Shown: positions 12,508-25,800, numbered from the stretch's first letter. The stretch: 64,000 nucleotides of DNA from Tetmemena sp. SeJ-2015 (GCA_027382625.1 JAJKFJ010022889.1:1-64000), one strand, 5' to 3'. Program-made: numbers and translations. Notes: a model not told the origin generated them from the letters alone.

Positions 12508-15357
12508 TCAAAGCATTAAACTTCTAGCTGCGAGGTTGGAGAAATACTGCTAGCTGTTTCTTCTTTCAGCACCAAGAGATGCAGAACCTAGTCTTTATTG
12601 CTGAGAATAGCAAATTAAAAATAGAATAAGGATTCGACTGTGGTTATATCATAGGCATAGGAATATTCTCTTATTATAGCAAAATTATTAGTTTTTTAAT
12701 CATCGATTATTGTTATGGATTTATCTTAAATACTTTGCCATTTTAATCCAAAAAAAAATTTAAGATATATAAATTACAGAATAGTGAGCTTAAGTGAATG
12801 AATGCGGCTCTAAAGCTAGATTAGGTCTTCTCATATGTTAAGGAGTCATAGATTAAGGCATACCTCCCATTGAATATCTCTAGTTTTGTATAGAACCAGT
12901 CTATAGTCCAATTGGAGGGAGAATTTGCTAATTGCTAGGCATAGAGGTGTTTATTGTATTATAAAGATTAGGAGCGAGAGGCGGCCTTCCTACTTGCTAA
13001 GTTTGAGTTCTTAAATTTTAAGCAACGGGTCTTGGAGGTAAGTAAATTGATTTAACAATACAATTTTTAAGTTGGCTCTGCTTTGCTATTAAGATTGGGG
13101 ATTTCCAAACATTTTTCCTGTGACTATATCATAGTTGGCACTCTAATCGTATCTGTAAGATGGGTTTATAGCTTGTTGCTGCATGAGTATATCTTGGTAC
13201 ATGGGATCGTCTTGAATTAGTCGTTGATTATGAGGGTATATATTACCCATATCCATGCTTAAGCTATTTGGTATACTCTTCTAAGCATCCAGAAAGCCTT
13301 ATCAATATACACATTTCATTGCATGTATATTTTTATATATGTACCTTTATACTCACTTTAGAGAGCTCTTCCTCTCCTATTCATGGCAGTTTCTTGTGCA
13401 AATATCTCTCCTTGCTATCTGATGCCTTACTAGTACTATCTATGCTGGCTGTTTTCATTTTGCTTTCTCTGATTCTTTTCCTTGATCTGCTGCTCTAGTA
13501 CATCTTTTAAGTATTTGCGAGTCTCTGGGTTGTTCATCTCTATTTGCGTCACGATCTTGCCCAAACGATTTCGACGCATCTAAGGAGCAGGAGAACTCAT
13601 CAAGTTATTTAAGTAAAGAAGTAAGAATTTAAAAATGAGAGTATTTGTCTGCATTGGCTGCAAAGTGTGCTAGTGCATATCTTGAGTCTAAAACTGAAGA
13701 TCATATAAAGATATATAATATGCATATAATAATGTGCAAACTATTTCACCAATAAGGCCCCATTTGAGAGTGTAAGCCTCCTTAAACTGCAGGAACTGGC
13801 ATTATCAAAGTACTCATATTCATAAAATGAAATTAACAAAGATATTTCTTTAAAAATTAAGAATTGAAACTAAAGCTCCAAATCTATAACTTATAAAAGA
13901 ATGTATTATATTTTCCCAATTTTATATTGGTTATATTGTCAAATTTACTTTGAAGTCTGTCTTTGCTCGTAGGAATATCTCTTTGCTAGTTTAGGAATCT
14001 CTTATAAGTTATCTATTAACTATAAAATATTCTCTATGAATGATTAGTTTCATTTTGCTTTGCAGTAGCCTGTCTTAGCCGTTCTTAATACCTAAGCTAC
14101 TCTATGGACTGATTATTTAGCATGCTCCCTTGAGAGACAAGGGAACTTGAATATTATCTCTGCTACAATGAATTGACTCCAGCAGGCTGTGCAATATTTT
14201 AACCATAAGGGTCAGCTATCAAAATTAGATACATTTTTATTCAGAAAGTAGTTTATGCTATCAAATGAGAGTCATAGATTTAAGGTTAGACCATAGCCAT
14301 TTAATCCATGCCCACATCTTATCCACTCATATACTAATTTAGCTAATCCATGTATTATTATTGCTGCTACTACTGCTGCTATTATTATGAGTACCCTGGA
14401 TTAGCCATTCCATCAACATAAACTCCGGTTTACCCGTTTGTAGGATAGTACAAGTTTTACTAGATTTAAGAAGCTACCACTTCTTAATTGGCTTATTGGT
14501 TGTTTCCTCCCTATATCAAGTCAACTTGATTCAGCTATTAAGTGTTCTATTAGTCCAACTACGATTATAGCTATTTCTCCGACTAATCAACTATTTGCTA
14601 CTGCTGTTGATTCATCATTAATTGAGAATCTTATTAGATCTGAGATGGGTAGGCTTGATTGCTTTATTGCTATTGCAAATTACTTGTCTGAATATCTCCT
14701 AAGGTAATCTGGCTGATCAGCAAATAAAATATATTGGAGAAGGAGAGTGATGTTCTTTTGATTCCCCATAGGTGCTTCTTACCTCCTATTGCAACTCATT
14801 AAAACTTTCTTTTTTAATTAAGATACTTACTGATTCATTTGGAGTTGCTCTTATTGCTATCTCTTCATTGCTTCCTCGAAATTCCTCTAATACTCTGTCA
14901 TCATATTTGCGTTCAAGCTTTGCTGAGACTATTATTGCTACTATTGCACTTGCATTTATTGCTATTGCTACTACAGTTGTTATTGTTCTTGAAGAGCCAT
15001 TTCTCCCTAAGAATTTCTACTTTGAGAATTAATTCTACCATTAATGCTGACTGGTCCAGTATTTTACTTCTAAAAATAGATAGGTGATATAATATTCTCG
15101 AGGTCACTTCCAAAGAGAAGAATTTGAGTTTTGTGGTGGAGGTTATTGGGGAAGAATCTCTTGGAGGGCACATTTCCAAGTCTGGACTACTTGCTGTTCT
15201 AGTAAAGGTCAGCGCCGCCGGGAACTCTTCCTGCCACTCCGGCTGGTAAAATAAATATATTAGGTATGGGAAGAGGCAGCTGTTACTGATTCTATAGCAT
15301 AGAAATGTGTCCGCTATTGCTGTTTCCAGTCCTAAGGTTCTACCCATTGCTAATCAT
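12508..15357 (-). CDS. Gln-rich low-complexity protein (function unknown)
   Basis: From ATG at 15357 (MISNGQNLRTGNSNSGHI) an uninterrupted frame runs about 500 bp with Gln encoded by mixed CAA, CAG, TAA and TAG. Two polyQ tracts (about 14,930-14,990 and 14,350-14,385) would look like strings of stops under the standard code. Later segments read MNNPETRKYLKDVLEQQI (13,540 region, a likely coiled coil) and MDMGNIYPHNQRLIQDDPMY (13,250 region). The C-terminus is RLGSASLGAERRNSQQYF, ending at TGA 12508. Frames shift several times between segments, consistent with unresolved IESs or introns. I recognise no family. Length about 800 residues once interrupted segments are removed. Confidence 0.65.
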
Positions 15358-15768
15358 CAATTAAATAAAGTATAATAAACTAAATCATTGTATTGTTTGC
15401 ATTACTGTTTATTACTGTTGAACTATTCTGACTAGATTAATAAAGTGGCTATCCAAATAACCATAGTGATCTAAAATATTAAAACATCCAAGAGGATACT
15501 GTTGAGCCATTTAGTTCTATAGCAAATTGGTTTACTAATTTGTCCATAAATTAGTTCTGGTAATAAACTTTTTATACTGAATTTTTCATATTGAAGTAAA
15601 GAAGAAAGTGTGAGCATACTTACCATTAACAAACTGATCACTGATAATTAAAAAACTACAGTTATAATTAATTCGCATTTAAATTCTCAATTTTAGTTGA
15701 CATGAAGCTTTCAGAGTCTTTACAAACTATTCATTTGTGTTAGACAAATTATCTTAATTTATAATAAG
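15358..15768. other. Intergenic spacer
   Basis: A+T-rich spacer between the start of the Q-rich gene and the 3' end of the glycosyltransferase gene, both on the minus strand. I see nothing else in it. Confidence 0.5.
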
Positions 15769-17164
15769 TCAGAAAAAGCCAAAGCTAAGCGCATCGCCAT
15801 AATTATCCATCCAGCTGACGATATAGACAGATCTAGCTTGGAAAGGCATTATTACTGTTTCAGTCTCTGATACCCTAATTTTGTAATTCTGAGGGCGTTT
15901 AGTGTTCTTAGGGTACATAGCTAGATCAGCAAGTCCATGCTTTCCAAACTCTTCTACCCAAGCAACCATTCCCATATGAATTCCAGCTTCGTAGGGAGTT
16001 TTAGAGCTAGTAGCATTCATACATCTTGATTGTTGAATAGGTTATTTGTTAACTGGTACTTGATACTGACTCTTGAAAATTTGGAGGTAGCGATGGAAAA
16101 CTGGGTGATTTGGGCGAGACACAAACAGATCGTTATTGAACATAGGTACTCCAAACTTCACATCCATCTCTCTAGTCCATAAAGAGTCAAATGCCCACAT
16201 CCACTTTGATGTCCAAGCAGAGAAATACACATCCATGTCCATATACATACCACCTTCACATAAACTAATCATCAATTATGCAATCATCATAATGATATCC
16301 TTCCTCAATCATTATCAAAATCTTGAGGATATCCATACCCTTAGCAAAGCTGCCATCTTCAACAAACTAAACTATCTTTTGGTAGGCTAGCTCATCAACG
16401 TGTCTTAGTTCTTTCACTTCCCTAATTCTGAATCCGTTATCAGTGAACCATTTGAAGGTCTTTGGACACCAGGTCTTATCTAGAGTCCAAATGTTATGCT
16501 CCCAGGGTAAAGGACTATCATGAGATAACAAGGCATTCGTTTCTAACATTCTATCATAGTAAAGTTTAAAATGTTTTGAATAAAGACACGAATATTGTTG
16601 ATCCTCAAGATACTCAAAGATTTCAATTGGATTCCATGATGCCACGAACCATCCTCTGTGAGTCTTAAGCGGCATTTTGGTTGTTCAGATAGGGGATATA
16701 TCTTTTTCAGCTATTCTTCTGTGTTCAATGCTTCTCTCATTGCAGGAATCTGGAGTCCATACTATCTGATAATCTATAATTTTAAGAGTTTAATTTCTTA
16801 TTAACTATAATTAAAGTTTATAGACTGCCAAGAAGTCATTATGTAAGACTAGAGTCTTTCCGAGCCAGCAAAAGTCAAAGAAAAGGTTGCTCATCATGTG
16901 GAGAGCAGCGAAAGCATTATAGATAGGCTTGATATGGGGCAAATTAATCATGTCCTCAAGTGTAATCTGATTCATAGTCTTGTCCTCCAGATCTATCAAC
17001 TCTTCGTCATGTCTTTAATAGGGATCCATGTCTAAATCTGCTAATCCAGTATGGGGACCTGCCAAGGAAGTGGAATAATTAGGCATAGAAACTAAAATAA
17101 CTGCAGCTCCAGCTAGAGCAAGCAGCAATCCAGTCTTCTTTTTGTTTTTGTATAAGGTTGACAT
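15769..17164 (-). CDS. DXD-motif glycosyltransferase (GT32/OCH1-like), type II membrane protein
   Basis: The start at 17164 gives MSTLYKNKKKTGLLLALAGA: short basic cytosolic tail and a single hydrophobic signal anchor, as in Golgi glycosyltransferases. The catalytic core, after removal of IES 16258-16303, reads EEGGMYMDMDVYFSAW, with the DMD giving the metal-binding DXD motif of sugar-nucleotide transferases (usual form GGxYxDxDV). The C-terminus is NYGDALSFGFF and TGA at 15769. The acceptor and donor cannot be told from sequence; mannosyl- or related transfer in the Golgi lumen is a family-level inference. The section 16,660-16,820 still contains at least one unresolved frame change between AVYK and MPLKTHRGWFVASW. 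Confidence 0.8.
16258..16303. other. IES in glycosyltransferase gene, 46 bp, pointer CCTTC
   Basis: CCTTC at 16253-16257 repeats at 16299-16303 (GAAGG on the coding strand). Excision fuses IEEG to GMYMDMDV, rebuilding the DXD region. Confidence 0.88.
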
Positions 17165-19635
17165 TTAAATCTTTAAATTTTAGTCTATACAATAATTCAA
17201 AATATTTCAGCTTGCCCCAATCTCGAGATTTAATATCGGCTAGCATTCTTTCAGCTCCTTTAGCTTTTGGAGATCTCATTTACTTTCTATCTTGTTCTTT
17301 TTCTTTTTCCCTTTGTATTTCTTCAGCCTCTCTTCTTTCCCTTTCGATAGCTTCAACTGTTTTCTTTAAAGGCATTTAATGCAGTCTTTCATGGATGCTC
17401 TCATTTTGAGGTCTCTTAATTTGAGCAATCCTCTTAAAATCAATTTAGTAAGATAGGTAATAAATTATTGATCTTGGATGTTTCATTAATTTGAGGTTTG
17501 ACTTGCATGTTAGAGGCTACAAACTAGGGTGGCTGCTATCTTCTTCGCCTGTTGTTAGAGTGGAATCTGCTTGCTTGACTTTGGTTTTGAACCTAGCTAA
17601 ATGTAGGATCGTTAAAGTAAGAGAGTCCCCTATTTTGAGAAATGTTTGAAAGCAAATCCTGGTTCATGTTGCTTTTAAAATTTTAATAGATATATTTGCT
17701 CAGGCCATAGAGCTAACTCTGATTTATTACCCCGCCCAGTAAGTTTGATCCGATGTTTGAATCTTCATTTATCTTTGTAGTTCCCTCTAATGGATTGTTA
17801 AACTCCTCTCCTTGTACTATATCTTGATGGATTCCACTCAGACCAAGATCACCAAGTGGCTCTCCTCCAAAAACCAAGTGCGCCATAATTCATGTTCTGG
17901 TAATTGAAGCCGCTAGTCAAAGGATTAATAGTGGAGGCAAAACTCTCCCCTCCTGAACCAAGAGCTTAGAGGAATAGAAGTTGGGGATCTAATAAAAATT
18001 TATGTAAGGTTAATATTAAAATCAAAGTTTGCGAAATCAGGCATTGGATTCTACTGTTGCTGCTATTGAAGCAGCTGATACTGCTAAGAAATTAGCCACT
18101 GCTACTCTGGAGTAAGCATTTGCAATTACTACTAGAGGGCCATGAGTTGCTGTTATCTAAGAAAGAAATATAATGAGATTGAATCTGAGCTCTTCTTAAA
18201 TTCTCTGCTGTTAATTAGCTATAGCTCTCTCTTCGATAACTTGCTGAATATTCTTCTGTATTTCAATAGCTAGCACCTCAGTTAGATTGGGATTCAATTA
18301 ATGCTTTTGCACGAATTAAGCAGCTAATTCTATGGGTATATCTCCATCATTGACTATAATATTTTCTTGCTAGCCTTCTCCCACATCTATGGTTATTGTA
18401 ACCAACTCCTTCCTCTCATTATTCTCTGGCCCAATTAGAAATGATAAAATATCATTACATTATCTATATCAATTTGCTATTGCTGCATCTGCAGTTATTA
18501 TAGCTGCTGTATAAGTTGGAGCTATCTACAACTGCTATAGTTTGAGTAACTCTTGTTCCTGAGGGTATTTCATTTGGTTTTGCATTTCTTACCCTATCAA
18601 GGGAAACTGAGAAGGAGGTGATGTTGGCATAGCTCTGCCACTCGAAAATGCCTAGTTAAAAGTCATTTAAGCAGCTCCAATATCTTATCTGTCGTCCTCG
18701 TTATCTTAGAGAACTAGTCTTCTCACGATTCCATTATCCTGTTGCTGATTGAAGTCTAAAAGAAAGAATGATTAACAAATTTGTGTAAAATACCTGTTCT
18801 AAACTATTGAGCTGCAGATATTACTGGATAGCCCTATCCACCCTCTCCGTCATCGCTTATGCCTCTACCATGCATGCTCATACTCTCTCTGCCTTAACTT
18901 AGCTGTCTGTTTCATCCTGTCTTGCATTATTGTTTATCATCTGCTAATTCTCATTTTTATTAGAAACTGTTTCACTTCCCACAAGTTAGTGCAAGTGATT
19001 AGCAAAATTAATATTTAAGAAAATATAATCATCCCTCTGTATTTAAAGTTTCTGTTCTTCTAATTCTTGATTAGCTACACTTCTTTTATCTGAAACAACA
19101 CTTTATTATAAATAAAGTTAGCTTTTCTAGCTCTAAAGTCTAGAATTGCTTTGGTTTTGGATTTATTGTTAACTCTGGTGATCATTTTAACTCTTTAAAC
19201 TTTACTGCTTTTATATGTTTTATAGCATTTGACCACTAGAATTTGCTCAAATAAATCATAATTAAAGTATGCTTGCAGATAAATTATTAAAGATTAAAAA
19301 AAAATTTAGTGGATAGAGTTTAAAAAAAATAAGCAAATTAGTCTGATAAATTGTGATCGTTAATAGTTGAAAAATAAGTAAATTATAAAATAATTAGAAT
19401 GCCTTGATGGTTGGTTATTAGATTTGAGACTATGTTGAGTGTTGATCTAGTGTTTATCACTATGAATTGAGTGAGCTTCCTACTCAAGTTAATGGTTAGA
19501 CTATCGTTGAGAATGAATCTATCTGCCACTAATTTGGTTATTTGACTAGTCCAGAATTTAGCTATTATTCTGCTCAGCTCTGATGACATTATCTGTGCTC
19601 TGCTTCTCCCTCAAAGTGTGATTCTACGACATCAT
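17165..19635 (-). CDS. Q-rich protein with ubiquitin-like-looking segment and coiled coil (unknown function)
   Basis: A probable start is ATG at 19635 (MMSQNHTLREKQSTDN), followed by Q/N/S-rich sequence. Further pieces in order are DKRSVANQELEEQKLQIQRD (about 19,070), MSMHGRGISDDGEGGQGYPV (18,881), then a clean 38 nt GT-AG intron at 18756-18793 that joins QQFRT to DFNQQQDNGIVRRL. At about 18,400-18,240 comes LVTITIDVGEGQQENIIVND followed by a Pro/Leu/His segment, resembling a motif I know from other protist proteins. The C-terminal part (17,440-17,170) is a charged coiled coil starting IHERLHQMPLKKTVEAIERE. The 3' end abuts or overlaps the glycosyltransferase start; the exact stop is unresolved. 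The model could be two genes. Confidence 0.55.
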
Positions 19636-20074
19636 AAATAATCCATAATTCTTTAGTTATCATTTATTCTTGAGGTAGTTCTTTGATGTTTTAATTTTCA
19701 TCTAATTTAAAATTTATCAAACAAAGTAATGGAAACAGCTCACTTACAGAACACCTGCTAAGTCACTTCATTCTAGTTCATTGAAGCTATTAAAAAATAT
19801 ATACAAACAAACAATCATATAATTCCAATCATAATAATTTTTAATGATAAAAGTTCCTCCTGGTTTATTTCAAACTTCCCATTCTATAAAGAATAAATAT
19901 CTAATGAATAAATTAACAAATTGGTAAGTTAAAATGGAGATTTATGATTTTGAGGATTACCTGTTAAAATTCTATAGGAACAGTTATGTCGCTCATATTT
20001 TTACCAAAATTAAATTATTAATTCTCCTTCATAAATTACGACTTCACACATATTTTATAAACTAAGGAGCTGAA
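19636..20074. other. Divergent intergenic region
   Basis: A+T-rich spacer between a minus-strand and a plus-strand gene that both encode RLY/HERL-type coiled-coil repeats. It should contain both promoters; no motif is identifiable by eye. Confidence 0.45.
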
Positions 20075-22487
20075 ATGGAGGAGGAATTTAACATTGGAGC
20101 TATAAATGTTTTATTTAAGTGGAGCCCGACTCTATTAAAAGGGAAAAATGCTAAAGGAAGAACAGGCTGTGTTTTCAAAGGAAGAGCTAAAGAGGAGAGA
20201 AGAACAGGAAATAGAAAAGTACTCTTTCAAGCCACAATTAATTGCAAAAAGGTTTATTATATTTTTAAGAAGGGATAGATCAAGGGCTGCTTGTATCTCC
20301 CCAGACAAACAGCATTCAATTATATTCAATATATAATTATTTATAATCCAGATGCGGACAATAAGAACTAAGTGAATAAAATGAGATCTAAGTCCCGTAT
20401 AGAGGAGGAACTTATCGAGCAGGGAAACCTTTACAAAAAGAGGCTAGAAGCCAATAGATTACTCAAAATAGAAGAGGAAAGCAAAGCCTTCACTACAAAG
20501 CCATAGATCAATAAACTTTCAGAAAAGATAATTAGAGAGAGACATCAGATGACTTAAGGCCAAGTCATCATTAATTCTCCACAAAAGCCTCTCTCAATGC
20601 AGATGAGCAATCTCGGATTTAATTCTTAGATGGACTAAGATATATTTTATTATCTTGAGATGATGAGGAATTCAAAAGAAGCGATAGCTAGGAAAATAGA
20701 TACCTATATTTAAATTTGATTTTTAGTAAGATAGGGATTAGAGCCAGTTTAAGAAGCAAACAAGAAATGCCTTGAATTGTATGAAGATGCTCTGTTTAGA
20801 AAAGAAAGAAAAGATTAAGTCTACTCTCATTTTCTAGATAAAGAGTGCATTAATTATTTATCATGCACTTTCAAGCCAAAGTTATTGCAAACTGAAACTA
20901 ATTGCAATAATTTCAACTAAATTAAAGTTATGAATAGTGACTAAAGAATCAAATGCTACTAGGTCTGTATTGATGGCTGTTTCAGCTCACAATCGAACTC
21001 TATAGACCCAGGATGGAACACAAATGAACTTCGGCAACCACTAATTTAATATCCCAAGCCACGAAGCTTCTCTTTAGAATTTAGAAAACTTAAACGAACA
21101 TAGATAACTAAATGAAGATATATCTTAAGTTGCAATTGTAGATCAAGAAAATATACTAATTTAAAATTTCATATAACTTAGATCAAGATAATGACATTTC
21201 AAGGACTTCTATTGTTTATTAAAGCGCAAACAATAAAAGAGATACAACATTCAATAATAACCTTTAAACCTCAGCCGGAAAGGATATTAGAACTAGGAGA
21301 CAGGAGTTTTCTGCAAAATCTTAAGAGAGAAGAGCTAACATAGCCGCAATCTAAAGGTAAAAATCTCAGGAGAGGTAATCTGACGAGACTGTAGATCCTA
21401 TTACTGGACGTCCTTTCTTTAAGCCAATCACTGGAAGAAGCCCAAAGGCAAGACCTCCTGAAGTGAAGAATCAGATAGGAGAACATCTCTATCAATATCA
21501 CTCAGTTGTAAATGAAAAGCATAAGAAACTTGCTTAAGATGAGGAACTCAAATTAGCTGAAATGAGGAGGCAGATTCATTAGAACAATAAGAAAAGCGAT
21601 TAGATAGTTGAGAATAACAAACGGCAACGCCTAATGGACATCTTTGATTTGTTTGATAGTGACTAAGATGGAATCATCTCAGCCTAAAAGATTGATTTGC
21701 ATTCTCTTAACCCAGATATTCATTTTTTGTTAGAGTTTATATTCTAGAGGTGTTCTCACCCTTGCTTTGTGAAATGGAGGAGATAGGAACTACTCTAGAC
21801 AGAGATGAGTTTATGGATGCTTCCTTAAGACTTTTCCAAACGCTTACAGTGAGCTAGAAGAATCAAATACTCCAATTCAAGCGAGTCCCTAGAACTAAGG
21901 TTGACTCTGAATCACGTAACTGTACTTTCTAGCCTGAGATTAATTAAAAATCTGCTAAACTTGCTATCAAAAGCATCAGCAAGCAGATTTATTTATTCAA
22001 TCTAATTTCATTTATCATATATTCAGATTAACATGAGTAACTCTGAGATTTATGATCAGAACTCTAGCAATATTTTGAATCAGACTTAATGGTCCTGGCA
22101 GAGAGATTAAGAAGGAAGAAGGAGGAAACTGAAATGAAACTAGAGAGGCAGAGAGAGGAAAAGAAAAGAAATGAACTTAATGGGTGTACCTTCCATCCCA
22201 ACATTTAGAACTCGTCTCTCAATACTGTAAACTCTTTTACCTCTCAGATTAACACTGCAGCTTTTTCATTTAATAAGAAATAAAGTGGAAATAACCAAAC
22301 GAGAAGTCTCTACGAACAGCAATAACTTGAATACGCTATGGCAGATAGAGCTAATTTGTAGGGTAATAACCAAATGCACTATTACATGTAGAACCAAAAC
22401 TAATAATATGATTCTAATTAAATGGTTTTAAATTTATTATAAATTAATAATAACTTTGATTAAAATAAAGGAAGAAAAGAAGAATGA
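20075..22487 (+). CDS. EF-hand protein with repeated RLY...FKP modules
   Basis: The module RLYQKGKMLKEEQ ... EIEKYSFKPQL recurs at least four times: at 20,120-20,250, 20,420-20,520 (NLYKKRLEANRLLKIEEE, TTKPQIN), 20,770-20,890 (CLELYEDALFRKERK, TFKPKL) and 22,060-22,210 (KKEETEMKLERQREEKK, CTFHPNI). Each is a charged helix followed by (T/S)FxPx(I/L). An EF-hand lies at 21,640-21,690 (FDLFDSDQDGIISAQKIDL), with Asp, Asp, Asp, Gly in the calcium loop positions, and a weaker second loop follows at 21,770-21,830. The end is Asn/Gln-rich and stops at TGA 22485-22487. Several frame shifts mark IESs, for example near 20,250, 20,720 and 21,720. Proteins of this design occur in ciliates and kinetoplastids; a cytoskeletal or ciliary calcium-linked role is inference. 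Confidence 0.7.
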
Positions 22488-22896
22488 ATTTATTGATAGA
22501 AAGAATTTTTTTATCATTTGAGAATTAAAAAAAATTTTGCTCTTTAAATAAATTATTTTTGAAATGATTCGAGCTTACCAGAAGTTCTTATTCAGTGATA
22601 AATAAGTATTTGAAGCTAATAAGCTAAGAAGAAAGAACAGATTTTAAATTTATTCTCTGCTGCCTCAAAAGTATGATATTTCCATAATTGGATTATTCTT
22701 AAATTAATTCATTTCTGAAATCAAGAGTATCTTCTTACTTTCAGAATTTAAGTATTTACTTTCAATGAAGGTGAACCTTCCCCTCGTTTACTCTATCCTC
22801 TTCTTCAAACTCATCGCAAATAAATTTATTCATATACGTCTTTATATTTATTAAGTAAATAAGCAAATTAAGTTTTTCAATTATTCTAAATCTTCT
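22488..22896. other. Convergent intergenic spacer
   Basis: A+T-rich, holding no recognisable feature, between the EF-hand gene and the convergent minus-strand coiled-coil gene. Confidence 0.5.
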
Positions 22897-25800
22897 TCAA
22901 TAGATATATAAATTAGGTTTCGTAGTTATTCGATTGAAAAATTTCTTTAATAGAAATAGTTGCCTTAATTTAAATTTTTAAAAAGAAATTTATGTAATTT
23001 TATAATTTATTATTTATTCTATTGAATAATTTAGCAACTGTATATTCTACTCCCAATAATTAAATGATTCAATTAAAATATCTGCATCATTAGGAAACAA
23101 GTCATCATCATCGAACTCATCGCTTTCATATTCATCTAGCTCGTCCCCTTATTCCCTCTTCTTCCCTCTTTATGAAAGCCCATTGATGAATCCCGTTTCT
23201 CTCTGTCTCTTCTTTTTAATCATGATTCTCTTAAGTCCTTATCCTAGTTTCTCCACCAAGCGTTTTTACTCTAGTGCGAGCATTTCTTTATTAACCTCCA
23301 ATTGAGATATCTTTTGTAGTTTCTTGCCTAGCTTCTACTACTTTATCTCAATCTCCTGCATGGCTCTTTATAACATTTGATCATGTGTTTTCTTGCGCTT
23401 TTCCTCATTCTCACTCATCTTTATTAAGCAATACATAAATAGTAATGAAACTTCTACTTGATAGTCTCCTTTTAGAGAGATCTAATTTGAGAGAGATGAT
23501 CTTCAATCAATTTCTTTTTACTTTCCGACTCCATGAGCTTTTGGAGAGACTTTTACTATATCTGGTTTTAAATGTACTCGAATCTTCTGTCGGACTCACT
23601 GCTCATGAGAGACCTTTCTTTTCTCTGCTAAAGAAATCTATTCTTAATCTATTCACTCTACAACTACTAAATTAAAGTGATAAAAAATACTTCTCTCTTA
23701 TCTTTTACAAATTGCTCAATTACTATTCAGTGAATTGGCCTTTTACAAGATTTCTATTCGTAGGCAAAACAGGGATCAGCTAAGTGGCTTGAATCTCAGA
23801 AAATCCAGCCGCAGAAAGTAAATAAGTAAATATATAGAAACAACTTTACGGTGCTTGTTGAGTCTATGACTCTATTGTGCAGTATTGAGAGCAGTTTGAG
23901 CTATTCTTTCTAGATTCATACTTGCGGAGGTATCTCCTGCTGAACCTCTTCTCATGTCAGTAGGGCTTCCATTATAAAGGAGAAATAAATTAGCAGTTTA
24001 AGCCTTGTTGGCCCTTCCTGTAGCCAGTCTTAAGAGTAAATCTGTCCCTTTCTCATTCGCTTTTTGAAGTTTCAGGGCTTTTTTCCTTTCCTTTTCGGCT
24101 TTAGCCAGCTTAAGTCTATCTAAGGCTGACATCTTTTTTCCAGGTCTCAAATTTGTAGAGCTCGTCCCTAAAGTTCCAAGGTTAAAAATAGTAGCTTAAG
24201 GTTGAGTTAGCTTTGATTGATAGTAGCTAAAGAATTTTCAATTGATCTATCAAGTCTTTCTCCATGAGTCATTATTAATATAAGTAATAAACATCTCCTC
24301 TTGAATAGGCATCATTATAGAGCCGATTGTACCTCTGGAATAAATCGCAACTCTTGCTGTCTGAGACATTTCCACTTAACCTTCTCTACTTGTAAACGCA
24401 GTCAGGTCTTCTTGATAGCTTATAGCCTACGGGGATTTAATGCGAAAAATATCGCTATCAATCCCCAATTTGGATCCTTGAGCTTTATTTTGAATGTCAT
24501 AATTGATAGTGTCTATGCTTATTTGTCTGCCTTTCATTTATGATTTTCTTCTTGAGCTTGTACTTCTATCTGACTCGTAGATATTTTCTCTTTCTGCTCT
24601 TTAAATGTAACTCTTGTAGGCCTTATTATGAGATCTCCTTGCTAGTTACCACATGACAGTCTTCATAGTCTCTTACTGTTTTATAATTTGATCTTCTCTC
24701 CTTGCTTTATCCAGTAAATAGATTCCTATTTGCTGATGCTTGGAGGAGGATTAATTGCCTGCAAGTTATTAGCTTTGCTAGTGCTTTTTGTCTGAATTAG
24801 GAACTTTTAGATTACTATGAGAGAGATTTTAAGAAGATTAGAGTGGTTTGCTATAATCTTAAGGTAACCTCTTTGGAGGGCTCAAGTTTTGATTTCCAGA
24901 CTTAAAATTAAATATATTTTATATTACTGCTACAAATAATGATCCTTAAAATGAAAGTGTTGGGTTGATCTAGACTTGGCAAGATCAACTTATTCATTTG
25001 GAAGATTATAATGTTGCTCTGTCATGGGTCTGGAGAGCTTCTTTTCCTTTTGAGGAGATCTAGATTTCTTCTTTGGAGTTATAAAAATTTTAAAATGCTT
25101 AAAGCCTAATAAATGACACTAAAATACATAGATGCATAAAATTGCATTTGTCCTAGTAAATGATTTATTCCAATTAGAATTTCTTAATTTATAAATAGAG
25201 TTAGACTCTGCTTTAGTTTGATTTCTTCTCTAATTTTTTAATCTTTCTCAGCATAGAGTTCAATAAGATGATTCATCACGTCAAGCTGAATATTGTTAGT
25301 TTTATCATCTATGTCTGCATCATTGCCCTTCTATTCAATACCTCCGAATCTCGAGAAGGTTGAAGTGCCACCTCTGTTAGAAACTGGGTTTGGAGGTCTA
25401 CAACTTGTCTTTCTTGCTAACTGTAAAGCCTTTTCCTTGTTGTAATTGTTCTCTCTCAGTTCTAGGAAGCGCAAGGCGTTTTCAAAATCTTTATCACTGG
25501 TGTCTTTCTCTAATTTAAAACACTATCCTAAGTTGAATAGCCTCTCTCTAAAACTTTGAATCCAAAGAACGCTTACTTTTTTCTTATTTCGAATGGAAGA
25601 AGTCTAGATTCCTGAGTTAGAGCAAGTGCTCTCTCATATGTCATCTTTTTATCCATCTTATCTCCACCCATGTAACCATTGATTATATCCCACTGAGCAC
25701 CCATATCTAAATTTTAATTAGAGGTAGCAAATTTACTTGTAAAGTCGTATTTTTCAGTGTCAACAATCCTTTCCAGCCTTTTCATATCCATTCTAGGGGT

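Noticed and set aside
14772..15087. Plus-strand Leu-rich open frames that look like membrane proteins
   Set aside because: They are the antisense of a CAA/CAG/TAA/TAG polyQ tract; Leu runs arise from CTG/TTG on the opposite strand.
15769..16020. A separate small gene starting with MNATSSKTPYEAG
   Set aside because: The preceding segment reads through a TAA as Gln in the same frame (QVPVNKQPIQQSRCMNATSS), so it is the C-terminal part of the glycosyltransferase.
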